A DNA stretch of 64,000 nt from Lepas anatifera (Eukaryota; Arthropoda; Thecostraca; Lepadidae): positions 248,001 to 312,000 of the forward strand of contig JAOTON010001698.1 of assembly GCA_034440635.1 (NCBI GenBank). The letters run 5' to 3'. The translations under genes were made by a program, and so were the position numbers. Of this stretch, positions 25,540 through 36,853 are shown one piece after another. The notes beneath the pieces are model-generated. The model did not search any database and was not told the origin of the DNA. It saw only the letters and a program-made list of their open reading frames with translations. Within the stretch, counting starts at the first letter, position 1. Every line of letters starts with the position of its first letter.

Positions 25540-26456
25540 ACTGGTGTTCCCGATGTATCAGCAATGGTACCTTAACAGTTGGTGTCGCACAGTATTGAAA
25601 GGCAGTCTTGCCTACTTATCAAATGGTAGTGGGTAAACTAAATCCATGTGCCCCGGTCACCCCGCTCGCTCCAGACAAAGACGCAGTTTGCTATAAAATG
25701 CAGTGTCGGCTTGGCCATTTCGTGTGGAGTATCTTTGGTTAGAAATCAAAACAACACAATGTTTTGATGACCCTCGCAGAGAACATAGCCACTTTTCAAT
25801 AACGTTTAAAAATGTTCCCAAACTCTGCCTGTGGTAGTAGATATTGAGCCTGAGCTTCGGGACATCCACTGCCAGAGGCTGTACCGCTCGACCGATGACC
25901 GCGCTTATCTATGGCTGATCTACAGTAGGGTGGCCCACCCACAGCGTAAGACGGCTGTTTCCTCTGCTGACCAGGCTGGGTCACTTAATCCGGCTGGCGA
26001 ATTCTGGTACTGGTGTCCAGAACTACCACCAGTCGATCACTGAATAGAGCCGCTCGAACCAGTATTCCTACCATTTTTGTCATTTAGCTTCTTTTGAAAA
26101 CAAATCCAGAGCTACACGATGTCGAGGCCCCTCCATGAGCTGAAAAACACTGATATTATCGTATAGTGCTTTTAGGTCGATCGCAGCCGTTTAGTTACGG
26201 CTGGGGCTTGACTGGGTCCTACCTATTACAGGAGCTCTCCTCCTCTGTATCCTTCGTCCTCAGTTCTGGAAAGTCCTTCACCAGTTAGCGAACGCTGTGT
26301 TCTTGCAGCACACCCGTGCACCGCCTCGGCTCCTACTCGACTGCCGGCCCCCGGCGCGAGCCGACCCGACACAGCCGGGGCAGGTCACGTGACTCGGCAG
26401 GGGCAGTCGGCCAGTGGACAGCGCTAGCGCTGCCTGCAACACACCTCTCCCCAAAA
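25540..26456. other. Spacer, no recognised gene
   Basis: No recognisable protein, although the stretch 25820-26040 is open in frame for 70 codons. A GC-rich patch lies at 26290-26440. No terminal repeats were found. Confidence 0.35.
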
Positions 26457-27398
26457 TTAAAAACGATCACTAGGTTGACCATACGATACAAGCATAAGAT
26501 CAAAGGCACTCATTTTTAGCATCAAGCCTTCAAACAATATGGACGTGTAGAACATCAGCTTGTAGGGCTTGTCACACACCCCACTGATCCTATGGTTGGG
26601 GTTTTTGATGCGACAGGTGTCGTGCTCCTTCGTGGAGACGGTGCACATGGTGCCTTTCATCGCATCGCTGCACTGAGAACCTCCGTCTATCTTCACAGAG
26701 CTGAGGCCCTCAGCCAGGTGGGAAGGGCCGTCAGAAGGCGACAGTAGCCCCGCTGCCAAGGTGAACGCCATCGCTGTGGAATACGTTGGCCAGAGGCCCA
26801 GTGTATCTACTCTGTCACGGCTACCCCGCGCACAAAACCTCCTCCCGACCCCTTTGAACTGTACTCCAGCTGCTTTGGCGACGTCATTAAGGGCGCGTTC
26901 CGCCCGGAAAGCAGCTGTGTCTTCCCACAACCTGCCCTGGTCGAATGCCAACCGTGGGGTCACCCCTAAGACAGTAACACTACAGACCCCGGACAGCCCC
27001 ACCAGCACCTTCTCTAAGTCGCCTAGTACCTCCTTGGACAGGTCCACAGCTCCTCTATTCAGTGGCCGGGGATACACGTCATCCCCCCATCCACATGACG
27101 ATATGACTAGGTGTCATCCCTGACCTCTTGGCTAGCTCGATCCACCCCAGAACTCCCTGCTCACCTGAATGCACCAATCAGACAGCGTCCCTCCCGGCAT
27201 AATCCAGGTTGACAAAATCCAGGGCGACTCCGCCCAGAAATTGGCCCGCCGGACCATGGAGTCCCTTATCAGGAATACCCCCAGCTGAGCCTGTCCAGAA
27301 CTCAACCTAGGGGCGGGCTCGGGAACACACGAAGGCAAGGGGGAGGCCTGTGGAGCTGGCGTCCCCACCAGTACCGCTGGACTCCACTCCTCCCCCAA
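26457..27398 (-). pseudogene. Decayed SGNH/GDSL-hydrolase-like ORF
   Basis: Two minus-strand frames together show the SGNH order. LIRDSMVRRA (27270-27240 region) is a block-I-like segment in which the usual GDS is RDS. IMPGGT follows, as in the block II Gly region. SSCGWGDDVYPRPLN (near 27100-27060) is like block III G-x-N-D. SVTVLGVTPRLAFD comes next. The last segment aligns by eye with VVILGPLPRYKFD of the third ORF of the Gypsy element at 58230-58811, including a downstream FRAER/YQAER pair. SGNH proteins are esterases or lipases in other contexts. Stops and a frame change near 27078-27132 make this a pseudogene. It is probably a remnant of a related LTR element, but no LTR was found around it. 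Confidence 0.5.
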
Positions 27399-29055
27399 AA
27401 TCCCCTATATCCCCGGGTACCGGAAGCACACAAAGGCCACGCGCCACCCTTAAGCGCCGAAGTCCGACCAACCCCGTCGGGTTGAACCGCCCAATCCACC
27501 TTCTCTGCATCTACGGATGTCGGCACTTCAATAGCATCGGTAACATTCTCGGACTTATAAGTCTATGGACTTATAGTTATTAAAAAAGAGCTTTTGCGAC
27601 CTCAACGTCCAATTCTCCAGCATTGCAGCCCCCTCGAAGTTGAATAAATGAACATGTATAATTGCCTATAACATGCTTTATCGACAGATTTCGAACTTCA
27701 TACGCCAAAACGTAGAAGCATCTGCCCCAGATGCTTGCCAAGGTACCAAAATAAAATCATGGAAAACTTCAAATGCAAAAATAGGTGCGAAGCTAGGATT
27801 TTGTGCATTACATATTTGGAATATCGTATGTGGCCTCCTGCATATTTTGCGCATTAGCTGCTGCAGTGGGTAGGGTACGTGTTTTGACTGCAGCAGGCAG
27901 ATGTCTTCTATACGTTCATCCCCGTCTGCTTCTTAACTGGCACGGGTTTGGAAGGCGCTGGTCAGAATCTAGTGCGACAAGCATCTACTTGATCTTCGTC
28001 GAAGCCTATAGCAACCTATGCGTATGGTCGTGACATCATTTTACTTGCAGCTTACTGAAGCACCAGCGTGGAGGTTTAATGGCGTTGAAGAGAGAAGAGG
28101 AGTAAGCTAGGCTTAGGCCAACTTGGAACGCCACATCACGTCTCTGGGAGGGCTCAAACCAGTAACCTTCTAAAGAATTTGCAGGGTGTCAGGGCTGCTC
28201 GTACTTGACCCTAGACCCCTCGTGACAATGTTATCACTTTGCAGAGAATGTTGCCTTTTCAGATCTTTGGTATACTTTCAAAGAGTACGTGCAAATTTAA
28301 ATCATACATAATTTATGCTGCAAACCTACTGTTCCAGCAGGAGGCTCCTGAGAAATTGTCCTAGATTTTCTTGAAACGGCCAATATTTGTGCGTATTAAA
28401 CCTTAAGTTTCAACATTATTTGAGGTCTGCAGCCCATCATTGTTAGAGTACATCATCCATGTAGCAAGGTTATCATTAATAGAGCTGTTTCGCCTGCCAG
28501 CACATATACCTGCCCGCCAGGTGTTTACTTCCTCAGCAGAGTTGGGTTTGTAGCAGAGTGATTATTTATAACACTATGTTTGCAGCCACCACGTGCATCC
28601 CTTGGGTCGTTACGTTACCGTCACCGCGTTATATGGGCCACATGCCCTGGTGGTAGCTGAGTTGGGGAGAGTGGGAATGTGTGGACAGTCTGAGTTTTTC
28701 ACAAACTTTTCTCCTTAAAAACCGTAACTCAGTATGATTTTCCTAACTATGCATTTATACAATTTTTGCCAGGCTAACTGGGAGAAGTTCCGGGATCAAA
28801 GTCCACCTCCGGCAGACTTTTCTTCGACATTACCCAGGAGTTGGAAGTAAACTGAGCAGTCCTTGCCTGAGCTGGGAGTTCACTGACCAGCCAGCGCTAC
28901 TGTTATTTACGGGGTTGGTCAGCCTTTAAACTGACCCACTTGTCCGGTGACACGGGCCGAGGGCACGCCCTCGTCAGTACTCTGTTCCGCCGGTCCGTGA
29001 AATCGGGATAGCTCCGCCGTCTGGTGCGGTGGGTAATGTGAAAGGTATTCCGTAT
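27399..29055. other. Spacer with no recognised gene
   Basis: It begins with a GC-rich, Pro-rich-coding patch that may be the upstream part of the SGNH-like pseudogene (minus frames to 27526). After 27540 it is mostly AT-rich unique-looking DNA. The last ~100 bases may be the upstream part of the LINE remnant that follows. Confidence 0.35.
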
Positions 29056-29202
29056 CCTCAACAGTTGCACTTGCCGAGGATACGCACAGAGGCCGGCCGG
29101 CGGCAGTTCATATACAGAGCCCCCATGTTATATAATGCTCTGCCGCCGAATCTCACTGAAATGCGGATAGCTGGCTTCAAAAACAAATCGCACGCTGGTT
29201 GA
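29056..29202 (+). pseudogene. 3' remnant of a LINE reverse transcriptase ORF
   Basis: A 48-residue open segment reads LPRIRTEAGRRQFIYRAP, then LYNALPPNL, and ends at TGA 29200-29202. This matches the C-terminal block typical of CR1/Jockey-type LINE ORF2 (R-T-x-x-G-x-R-x-F, YRAP.LYN.LP). The remaining 3' UTR probably runs to about 29420, where an AATAAAATATAATAAA tail occurs. The rest of the element is missing, as expected for 5' truncation during insertion. The clade cannot be fixed from so little. Confidence 0.7.
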
Positions 29203-29496
29203 AGAGGTAGTTTCGCCGAAAGTGAACTGCAAAATGTGTGCTATCGAATTGTTTTTTTTGCGTCAGTTTTTTAACCATAGAGTCTTTTATTCTTTCATGG
29301 TGTCGATTATTCTTATCTTTTATACATGGATTGTGTTTTTGAATGATTGATGCCAGGCTAAGAATAGCTACGTGTGTAATGTGGAGTGTCCTGGAGCAGC
29401 AAAATAAAATATAATAAAGGAAGCTTACAGACAAGACTGTTCTGCAAGGGTGCCGATAAAACGACTACTATGCTGTGTTTGTGTACATAGTGTCAG

Positions 29497-29645
29497 TAGC
29501 GGCGGAGGGTCCGGATTAAGGGGGGGCACCAGGGACTTTTCAAACCATTTCTTTCCAGTCAACGCCATGGGATTGGTACTAAGATTCACCATATAAAGGG
29601 GCACGATGCCCCAGTGCCCCCCCCTAGTTCCACCGCCTATGCATA
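29497..29645 (+). mobile_element. Short MITE with GGCGG ends
   Basis: The left end is AGCGGCGGAGGGTCCGG and the right end is CCTAGTTCCACCGCC, around a G-run/C-run interior (GGGGGGGCACC ... GCCCCCCCC). The same element occurs inverted at 44303-44466. It encodes nothing. Confidence 0.6.
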
Positions 29646-29809
29646 GGGTATGTGTGTGTGTGATGGTCATGCAAGCCATATCGATGTATCCAGGGCGGGT
29701 ATGCATACATATTGATTGATTTTTTTGCAACAGTATGCCAAAGCTTTTCAAATAATTGGTTGTTCCTGTGATCTATAATTCGATTTATTGTCCTTTTGCT
29801 TACTTTGCG

Positions 29810-29965
29810 TCACCTGCAGGGTAAAGTGACCTCTTTGCTCAAAAGCCGAGTTGCTCTTGAGTTGATTTGGAGTTACTGGTTCGGATGGTAGGGTCGGGGT
29901 CTCCGTGAAAAGTCCCTTAATGACTTTAACTAGGCTCCGGCTGCAAAAACTTAACTTGCAACAAC
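29810..29965 (+). repeat. SINE body fragment with conserved GTCGGGGTCTCCGT domain
   Basis: The stretch GGTCGGGGTCTCCGTG followed by AAAGTCCCTTAATGACTTTA matches, in order, the complement of 43005-43080. There it follows a tRNA-like head, but no tRNA-like head is visible here. Confidence 0.55.
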
Positions 29966-30580
29966 CAGGACAACATTTATAAAAAGTTGAACTTCGTTAT
30001 AAAATATATCCTGAAGATCTGCGTGTAAAATATATAAGACTTTTGTTGCTGGTTTTGCGTGATATTAGTTGGGATTGTGTAACAACGTAACTGCTTGTGC
30101 ACAAATGAAATGTTTCAACCACTTATCATTAGAAATATGTTCGTTTTGGATTGCGCAGCAATGTTTATTTCTACTTTGCTCTATTTCCTATACTTTGTTT
30201 ATCCCTCCCATATTTCCTACCATATGAAGACACAACGTACAAGGAAAGAAAGATACCTGTGATATCCAGCGAGGATTTTACAACGGCGCATTCAAGCACC
30301 ACATGCAGTGACTCTGACGCAACGTTTTCAGGAAATCGGTAGTGCTCCTTAAATAGTACACGTGAAATATACCTATCATCCGATACGAATACGAAGCACG
30401 ATCCCTGCTTTACAAGTATGTAGTTTGTACTTGGCAGACACCTCCAAGATGGCTTCTGCCGCGTGACCCAAACAGATGCCAAACAGCTGGCCTATGGTAG
30501 CTTCAGTTCCGCCAAATGCTAGCGCCTGGCAACGGTGGAAATTAACCGCGTGCGTTTTATGCACTGTACCCTATTGTCCG
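29966..30580. other. Spacer, no recognised gene
   Basis: AT-rich DNA with no recognised protein or repeat. The short open frames at 30151-30342 and on the opposite strand match nothing I know. Confidence 0.35.
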
Positions 30581-30581
30581 G

Positions 30582-30765
30582 GGATGGGTGGCTTAGTGGA
30601 TAGCATAACTGTCTTCTAAGCCTCTGGTCCCGGGTTCAAATCCCGGTGGAGCCTCTGAATAAGTCAATCTGATCCCCCAAAATCCCTCCCAACAGGGTGA
30701 GAGTTGCGACGCCGTACCACCTTAGCAGTTGGGGTGTCGTCAAATCTCAACCATTATTATACCCT
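30582..30765 (+). mobile_element. tRNA-derived SINE (SINE-1)
   Basis: The head contains an A box TGGCTTAGTGG (30589-30599) and a perfect-looking B box GGTTCAAATCC (30633-30643), spaced as in a tRNA, with a CTTCTAA anticodon-loop-like segment (TCT). The head resembles tRNA-Arg. The body includes CCTCCCAACAGGGTGAGAG and GCCGTACCACCTTAGCAGTT. A second copy starts at 63962, and a diverged inverted one is at 37430-37625. It is not called as a real tRNA because the acceptor stem does not close and the body follows directly. Confidence 0.75.
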
Positions 30766-30919
30766 AATGTTCTTGGTACCCTACCTCTTACCAATACCGA
30801 TTACTATACCAATATCATATCATAGCAAATCATATCATAATTACTAAACCAATTATCATATCAGAAATGCAGCAAGTACATTTTCCTCTAACCGCACTTT
30901 AAAGGTATCACGTACGTAA

Positions 30920-31505
30920 GCCACAATAATGCAGTGGGCCAATTCCAGCACCAATCGCCCAAGGCCTACACGGTACCTCTTCGGTTTTTTTAAATGGGCA
31001 TATAGGGTTCTCATGGGCCCCAAAGCCGAATCTGAGAATTTTAGCTCGATTGGAGTAAAACTTAAGAACTTTTTGGCTCAGGCTTTTTTAATCTTCTTCC
31101 AATGCATTTTTTAGGTGACCCTAAAATCCTCAGAAACTGATGAACTATGCATTAAAGATACATTTCCCTATCCAACATGAGCCAAGAAATTTTAATCTGA
31201 AATCTGTTTGACCCTAGGTCACTTGTTAAAAAAGTTATGATTTGACCTTGACCTAAGGTCATATCCAAAATTTGCTGGTACACCTTTTTTCCAAATGGAA
31301 TGTCTCAAATTGAAAATTAAACTTTTTTCCGTCCAATAAAATAGTTTAAAACATCTGTTTTTATATCTACTTGTGTTTTTAACACGCACTGTGGAGGGTG
31401 GTCTGGCGTCAACAGTCAATGAAGAGGGTCCCGAAATGCTTTCCCTGAGTTCTCGCAAATTTAGAGAGTTAGGAAAACGCACGTTTCGGGATTTGTGAGA
31501 CCTGT
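30920..31505 (+). repeat. Left arm of a ~590-bp imperfect inverted repeat
   Basis: It is the reverse complement of 36745-37350. Matching landmarks are GGTACCTCTTCGGTTTTTTT/TTCGAAGAAAATCGAAGAGG, GATGAACTATGCATTAAAGA, the GACCTTGACCTAAGGTCAT block and TTAACACGCACTGTGGAGGG. The similarity crosses the TTAA at 31379, so both sides of that insertion boundary are shared by the two arms. Confidence 0.7.
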
Positions 31506-31620
31506 AAATTGTTTTATTTGAGCTCAATTTTATGGACTTAGATCTATATTTTTAAGGTCAAATTGGGTCATAAAGGTCAAATGTACGTCATACCGGACAC
31601 CTTTAGCGAAGTGCCGTGAT
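31379..31620 (-). mobile_element. Left end of a TTAA family IVb element
   Basis: It begins TTAACACGCACTGTGGAGGG and carries a second, diverged copy of the end motif about 30 bp inside (GAAGAGGGTCCCGAAATGC), as in the doubled end of other members. AGGTCA hexamers follow at 31555-31585. The other end is not present, so this copy is truncated. Confidence 0.55.
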
Positions 31621-31885
31621 TGTACGGAAAAACTCGCGAAACGTATGAAACATATAACAGGTCCGGTGACTGTGGACACCCTCACATCAACGGAGCCCTG
31701 GAGCGGAAGGGATTAGGGAGTATTTATACTTACTTGACTCCGTGCAAATTGCTTCTGAAGATATTAAGTTCAAAGGATGGTCAAAATCAGAGAGAGAATC
31801 GACACATCTGGATTGCGTGGGAAATATAGAGCGATTTGTTGATTCCCTGAGTGAGAAGGTATGTAACCTAACCCGTCACCACTAT

Positions 31886-32395
31886 GGGCCTGTTCCAGCG
31901 CCTCCTTAAACCTGATCTAACCTCCTCAAAGCTTCTCCAACTTCCTCTCGCCCGGTCCAACGCCCCCTTAAACTTCCTCCAAGCTCGTCAAAGCTCATCT
32001 CAAATCTAATCCAACCTCCTCTCAAACGAAAGGTGGTTTTTCAGAGGAGGTTGGAGGAGGCTCAATTGTGGCGCACGAATTTCGATTGAGAAACTAAAAT
32101 AAGTTGTTTTACATGGAGAAACGACGTTTGTGGGCAGCTAAAGGTTTTGATTCCGTTGTTTTTCTGCATACCACTTTCACTAAACTGCATTAAATGAGCA
32201 TTAGAGGCCTTAATCAAAATTGATTAGTTTCTTAGCTTTGCCACGCCCGCCATATTGGTGCTGATCAGGCGCAATCAGCTGATATATCATCCAATCTCAT
32301 CCCAAATCGTTCCAGTGGACACCGGTCTTTGCGCCTGCTCTGACTTACTCCAAGCTGCTCTCATCTTTTTTGTAAGGAGGCGCTGGGACAAACCC
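31886..32395. mobile_element. ~510-bp MITE with GGGCCTGTTCCAGCGCCTCC ends
   Basis: The left end GGGCCTGTTCCAGCGCCTCC is matched by the complement of GGAGGCGCTGGGACAAACCC on the right. TAT flanks both sides (31883-31885 and 32396-32398). The GGG(C/T)(C/T)TGT.C end style resembles PIF/Harbinger elements, which have a 3-bp TSD. Subterminal regions also show inverted CCTCC/GGAGG runs. No transposase. Confidence 0.65.
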
Positions 32396-32524
32396 TATAT
32401 CTCTACGGCTCAAGGGCATTATATAGCAAACTGGAAGGAAAAGGCATCAAAGGGGGAAGCGGTAGTCATCGGTGATACTTGTACTGTGCAAAATGCTACT
32501 CAGTCGTATCATTGGTCTGACTAC

Positions 32525-33362
32525 TTAACACGCGCATTGACGGGGAGCGGGTACCCGCCCCCTCGGGTTTTTCGGAGATAACAGAAAAACGGCGGCGCGT
32601 AGCGCCGCCGTACTTGGCATACCTTTTCCCTCATCATTTGAAAATTTTAAGGTTAGGTCATCTCAGGTCAGGTCACCAGTACAGGTCATGTGACCCGACC
32701 TCAACAAAGTTTAAGATAGCATAAGTCGGAGCAGGGTGAACTTATCCGATTGAAACTCATATCACATAATGGCCTTACCGAGTTCTCTAAAATATGTTCC
32801 GGTATTTTTGATATCGATGACCTAAGGTCAGGTACGAGGCATGACCTCTCCATTGGAAATACATGGGAAAAATGTTTTTTTTACAGAATAACTCAGTAAC
32901 GGATGGTGATAGAGCATTTATTTTAGCTGCATTAGACTCGCCTGAGCTTTGCGGTTCTAATGATATATATTTTATATAACTTGACCCTGACCTGACCTCA
33001 GGTGAGGTCAAATCCCTGATTTGACCTAGCAAGGTCAAATTATATATCATTCGATTCGGCTTGCTGAGAGGATTCATATAGTTCAAGTCGTTTTGCTCTA
33101 TCTTTACTTGTTCAGATGTAATGGCCGAAAAAAACTGAATTTACATGTTATCCCTATGACGGCATCTTTTGACCTCTCGTGACCTTAAATGTGACCTGAC
33201 AAAAAATGGTTCAAATATTTTCGATGGAGAAGTGGATGGGCAGCCCAACGCCGTTTACCGTTTTTCGCTACCTAGCGTGGTTCTCGAGATCTTAGGGGAG
33301 GCGGGTACCCGCCCCCCCGTCAATGCGAAGGTGGCTCAGACCCCCGTCAATGCGCGTGTTAA
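32525..33362 (+). mobile_element. TTAA family I element, copy Ia (838 bp)
   Basis: It is bounded by TTAA on both sides with inverted ends TTAACACGCGCATTGACGGG and CCCGTCAATGCGCGTGTTAA. The 13-mer CCCCCGTCAATGC appears twice at the right end (outer and about 30 bp inside) and once, with a small difference, inverted at the left. A GCGGGTACCCGC palindrome follows at both ends. A second stem, GGCGGCGCGTAGCGCCGCC, lies near the left end. The interior is crowded with AGGTCA/TGACCT. No ORF; presumably non-autonomous. TTAA duplication is known for piggyBac, Kolobok and some other superfamilies; which applies is unresolved. Confidence 0.85.
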
Positions 33363-33376
33363 AACACTCGAACGTC

Positions 33377-33883
33377 ATGGTTCATACCATGCAGCACAAA
33401 CTCGTACCTTGGCTACGCACCCACATGCCAGGCTTGAAGACAATACATTGCGTATCCGATGGGCACGGTGGCCAATACAAAAATAATTTTCACTTTATCA
33501 ATGTTTGCTATCACCAGATAGACTTTCAAATACCATGTGGATGTCACTTCTTCGCTACCAGCCACAGGAGAGAAGAAAAGGATCGGATCTTGGATCCTCT
33601 ATTAATGTTCTCTTTTCTGACGCAATACTTCGACACCACAATCCATTTCGAGTTTGTCAGTAGAGAGGAGGTCCTTGAAATGTCAAAACGACTGAAACAG
33701 CGGTACAGCTCGGCGTTGAAGATCAAGGGCACCCAACGGTTTCATCGTTTCACACCCGTAAGCCTGAACACCATGCAGGTGCAAGAGCTCTCTGAAGACA
33801 GCGATGGAACCAGTGGCAGATCTAGCCGGTTGGTTTGGGAGGGGCAAAACAAAGTCGAAAAGCAAAAAGAAGTCACGCAGTGA
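33377..33883 (+). pseudogene. Fragment of a transposon-type protein with SDG..GQYKN..FFATSH motif
   Basis: The open segment contains CVSDGHGGQYKNNFHFINVC and CGCHFFATSHRREEKDRI. I recall a similar block (SDG.x.QYKN...FF.TSHGK) from multi-copy, probably transposon-encoded proteins in many invertebrate genomes. The Asp of SDG could be part of an RNase H-like active site, but that is inference. The usual Gly-Lys after TSH is RR here. About 168 codons are open, ending at TGA 33881-33883. Nothing upstream belongs to it, because 33362 is the end of the family I element. The truncated 5' side makes it a fragment. Function unknown. Confidence 0.45.
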
Positions 33884-34352
33884 AAAATTGTGCTACAATA
33901 ATATGACTTGACAGTAGGATTTGGGATATTTGAGGCAAATTAAAAAAGTGTCAAGGGGTGAAAAATATGGGCTCAAAATACTTTTTGTCTATCCAAGACC
34001 AAATATTTACACTGAACTTAACTGGTTCTATTTGAAATTGAGAGTTGAAGCACCAAAATCTTGCTTATAAATTAAAAAGGAGTCGGGGCATAAAGGAGGT
34101 CGACTGCTTTGGAGGGAGGGGGCAAAACATGTTTTGCCCCGAGCTTTCCGTTTGGGGAGAGGATATGCCGTTTTTGCTTCCCGCTCGATCCACCACTGGA
34201 CGGAACAGAGGTATGTACCTATTGCGACAGCGTAAGGTCAGCTCAGCACAAAGACAGCTCATGGAGGCACCAGCTCCCGTATTTCGGTGCATTGTTGTAA
34301 ACCGGTGTCCGGCGTATATATTTTTGGACGCGCTGCCAAATGCTTGCTTCCT
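33884..34352. other. Spacer, no recognised gene
   Basis: No protein family, tRNA-like sequence or repeat was recognised. Confidence 0.35.
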
Positions 34353-34817
34353 TTAACTTTCAAGGGAATGTCGCACCTTGGTCGAATCCTGGAATTTAGT
34401 GAAATTCTGCGTACTTTTAGCCAAAAATAATTACACCACTCATGATTTCTCTGAAAAATGTTCAATAGGCTCAATATTTTGTTTTTAAAAATACTCCTTT
34501 AGGAGAACAAATAAATATCTGCCTGTGGATGATGTCATGATCTGGCAACCACTACCATACTTGAAATGCTTCAAGGGCTTCGATTGGCTGATGCTCATCG
34601 TGACGTCAGCATATGTCGTCACATCAGCAGCTCACAATAATGGCCGCCCGGAGAGGGGTTGATGAGGGGGTTGGTGTCAGGAAGGTTTTAGTTTTTTTTC
34701 TACGGAAATATCGAGTTCCAAGACAAATGATATATGGAGTACCGGGCTTTCCGACTTGCTTTACAACTTGGCTATTGCAGTTAAAATCACGTTATGAAGA
34801 AGCCACATTCCCTTTAA
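34353..34817 (-). mobile_element. Family V TTAA-type element, copy 4
   Basis: It is bounded by TTAA at 34353-34356 and 34814-34817. The ends are CAAGGGAATGTCGCACCTT and AGAAGCCACATTCCCT. The interior is collinear with 10371-10972 but without the 18-bp array. There are a few extra bases between the left TTAA and the end repeat. Confidence 0.75.
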
Positions 34818-35109
34818 GGAGAGTAAAATCACGCAAAGATATTGATTGTCAAGGAGGTAGTATTGCTATAGTTCTAACTCGCTAGTGGGAAGTGCTTGCT
34901 TCGGTCTGATGCAGAAAAAAGTTATTTGAATTGACGTGATAGGCGAGTTCTATATATGAACACGGGAAACCACGATTGCTTTTATGGCTTTCACCAGACT
35001 TCTGAGCACTGTTCCTATTGTATCTCCATTTCGTCCCACAACATGTCCAATGTACTGTCGAAGCCCCAGCGACGAGTTATTGTCATCCTTTAAAGCACTA
35101 TGATGAGCA

Positions 35110-36131
35110 TTAACACGCGCCCCGCTGGGGTCCCTTGCATGATGCGCCCCGCTGAGGGGGCGTTTTTCGCCTCCCCTCCGTATCTCGTTCCCCACGAAAG
35201 CTAGAGGAAAATTACGGGCGGTGTTCGAAAGCTCTTGTTAAGACGAAGAGAATTTATAAGAAAAATTTTTATGTCCTGTCAATATTGGGGTCAGCATAGG
35301 TCAAAGAATGTTCCTTAGGCTTACAACAGAGCAGTGTATGTTCCCCTCTCTAGATCTGCCCTCAGTGGAGCTAGAGCAAATTGTTATGCATCATTGGATT
35401 CCTCTCATCGCGGCAAACCGAATGATGTATAATATGACCTTGCTAGGTCAAATAGTCAAAATGACCTGACCTCGACCTAGGTCAGGGTCACAAAGTGACC
35501 TGGTATGGTCATGTTGCATATCAATTGACTCCCCATGACAATATCAACACAATGCAAGCAAAATGGGAGCTTTATCTCAATTCTGTAAGAAGTTATTGGC
35601 AAAACAATAACTCTCTGCTTCCGTGACCTGATATGACCTTTGAGAGGTCAGATGCTCAAAAACTCAACTTTGTGGTCAAGATCGTGGTAAGAATAGACAG
35701 TTTGAGGATTTTCAGCCTTATCTATCCAGTATTTCCTGAAAACGAGTCCATTCTATTTTTCACCATAGACTTATAATGGGGTGACCAAAAAATTAACCCC
35801 ACCTTATGTCACCGATATCAAAATTCTGAGACAGCAGCTTTGTAGACCCTAATGATCTTATCATATTGTGGAAGTTTCAAACTGATCAGTTCGCCAATGT
35901 TCCCTAGGCGCTGCTTCAAACTCGTAATTTTAGGTTTTGAGGTCGGGTCACTTGACCCTGAATAGCTCCTTGACCTGACATGACCTTAACTCAAAAATTT
36001 GGTCAGATGTGTAAAATTAATTAGGAATAAGCTACTGTAAGTTTTGCTGTTCTGCGTTTCTTCGTTTTTGAGCTATCTGGGAAAAACCAGGAGGGGGCGA
36101 ATTTCGCCCCTCCCAGCGGGGCGCGTGTTAA
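35110..36131 (-). mobile_element. TTAA family II element (1022 bp)
   Basis: The left end TTAACACGCGCCCCGCTGGG has a second copy of GCGCCCCGCTG about 30 bp inside, and the right end is CCCAGCGGGGCGCGTGTTAA. A GGGGGCG..TTTCGCC stem lies inside both ends. The interior has many AGGTCA/TGACCT hexamers, including GACCTCGACCTAGGTCAGGG. It shares its right TTAA (36128-36131) with the next element. No ORF. Confidence 0.8.
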
Positions 36132-36853
36132 CACGCAGTAGGGCAGGGTTTAAGCATAATTTCCCGAGGTGGCCGGAAACCATTCATGGCAGAAAAACAA
36201 CATCGATGAGCGAGTTAATTGGGGAAAGAACTTTGAAAATCTATGTTTACGCACTGACTTACAAAATCAGACATATATTCCTAAATAGCCATAATCTGTG
36301 GTCACACCAGTTCAAATGCATTGCAGACCTAGCTGTACGATGAAAACGCAGTATTATCAGAGTTGTATGTTAAGATCACTTCACTAGATCATAGGTCACA
36401 GACCAAGGTCATGTAAACATGATCGCAATTGTTGATCCCAGAGCTTACGGTCACATGAAGTTCCTTGGCAATACGTGTATGATGTTTTGACATTACAGCT
36501 GAGGTTACAGAATGATAAGTTCCAGGTCACAGGTCAGAGACCGTAGGTCAAGGTCAAACTCATTGCTTGCATAATGGTTGCTTCTTTGCAGGCTTCAACG
36601 TACATCCATTATGGAAATATCTCACGTTGTGGCGTCATTGGTCAATTGCCCTAATCGACCTCGACCTAAATATTCCAATGAACAATCTATATCTTCCCTT
36701 TATGAAATTTGCCCGCTCAACATTATACAGCCCTCACAAAACTCGAAACGCGCGTTTTCCTAACCCTCTTAATTGGCGAGATCTCAGGGGAGGCATTTTG
36801 GGACCCTCTTCATTACGTGTTGACGCCAAACCACCCTCCACTGTGCGTGTTAA
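36128..36853 (+). mobile_element. TTAA family IVb element (726 bp)
   Basis: It starts TTAACACGCAGTAGGGCAGG and ends CCTCCACTGTGCGTGTTAA, with the inner motif copy at 36800-36815 (CCCTCTTCATTACGTGTTG). It carries CCCGAGGTGGCCGGAAACC as in family IVa and AGGTCA hexamers at 36390-36560. It abuts the family II element through a single shared TTAA. Confidence 0.7.

Noticed and set aside
30582..30655. Real tRNA gene
   Set aside because: A and B boxes are good, but the acceptor stem does not close, a SINE body follows, and a second copy occurs at 63962.
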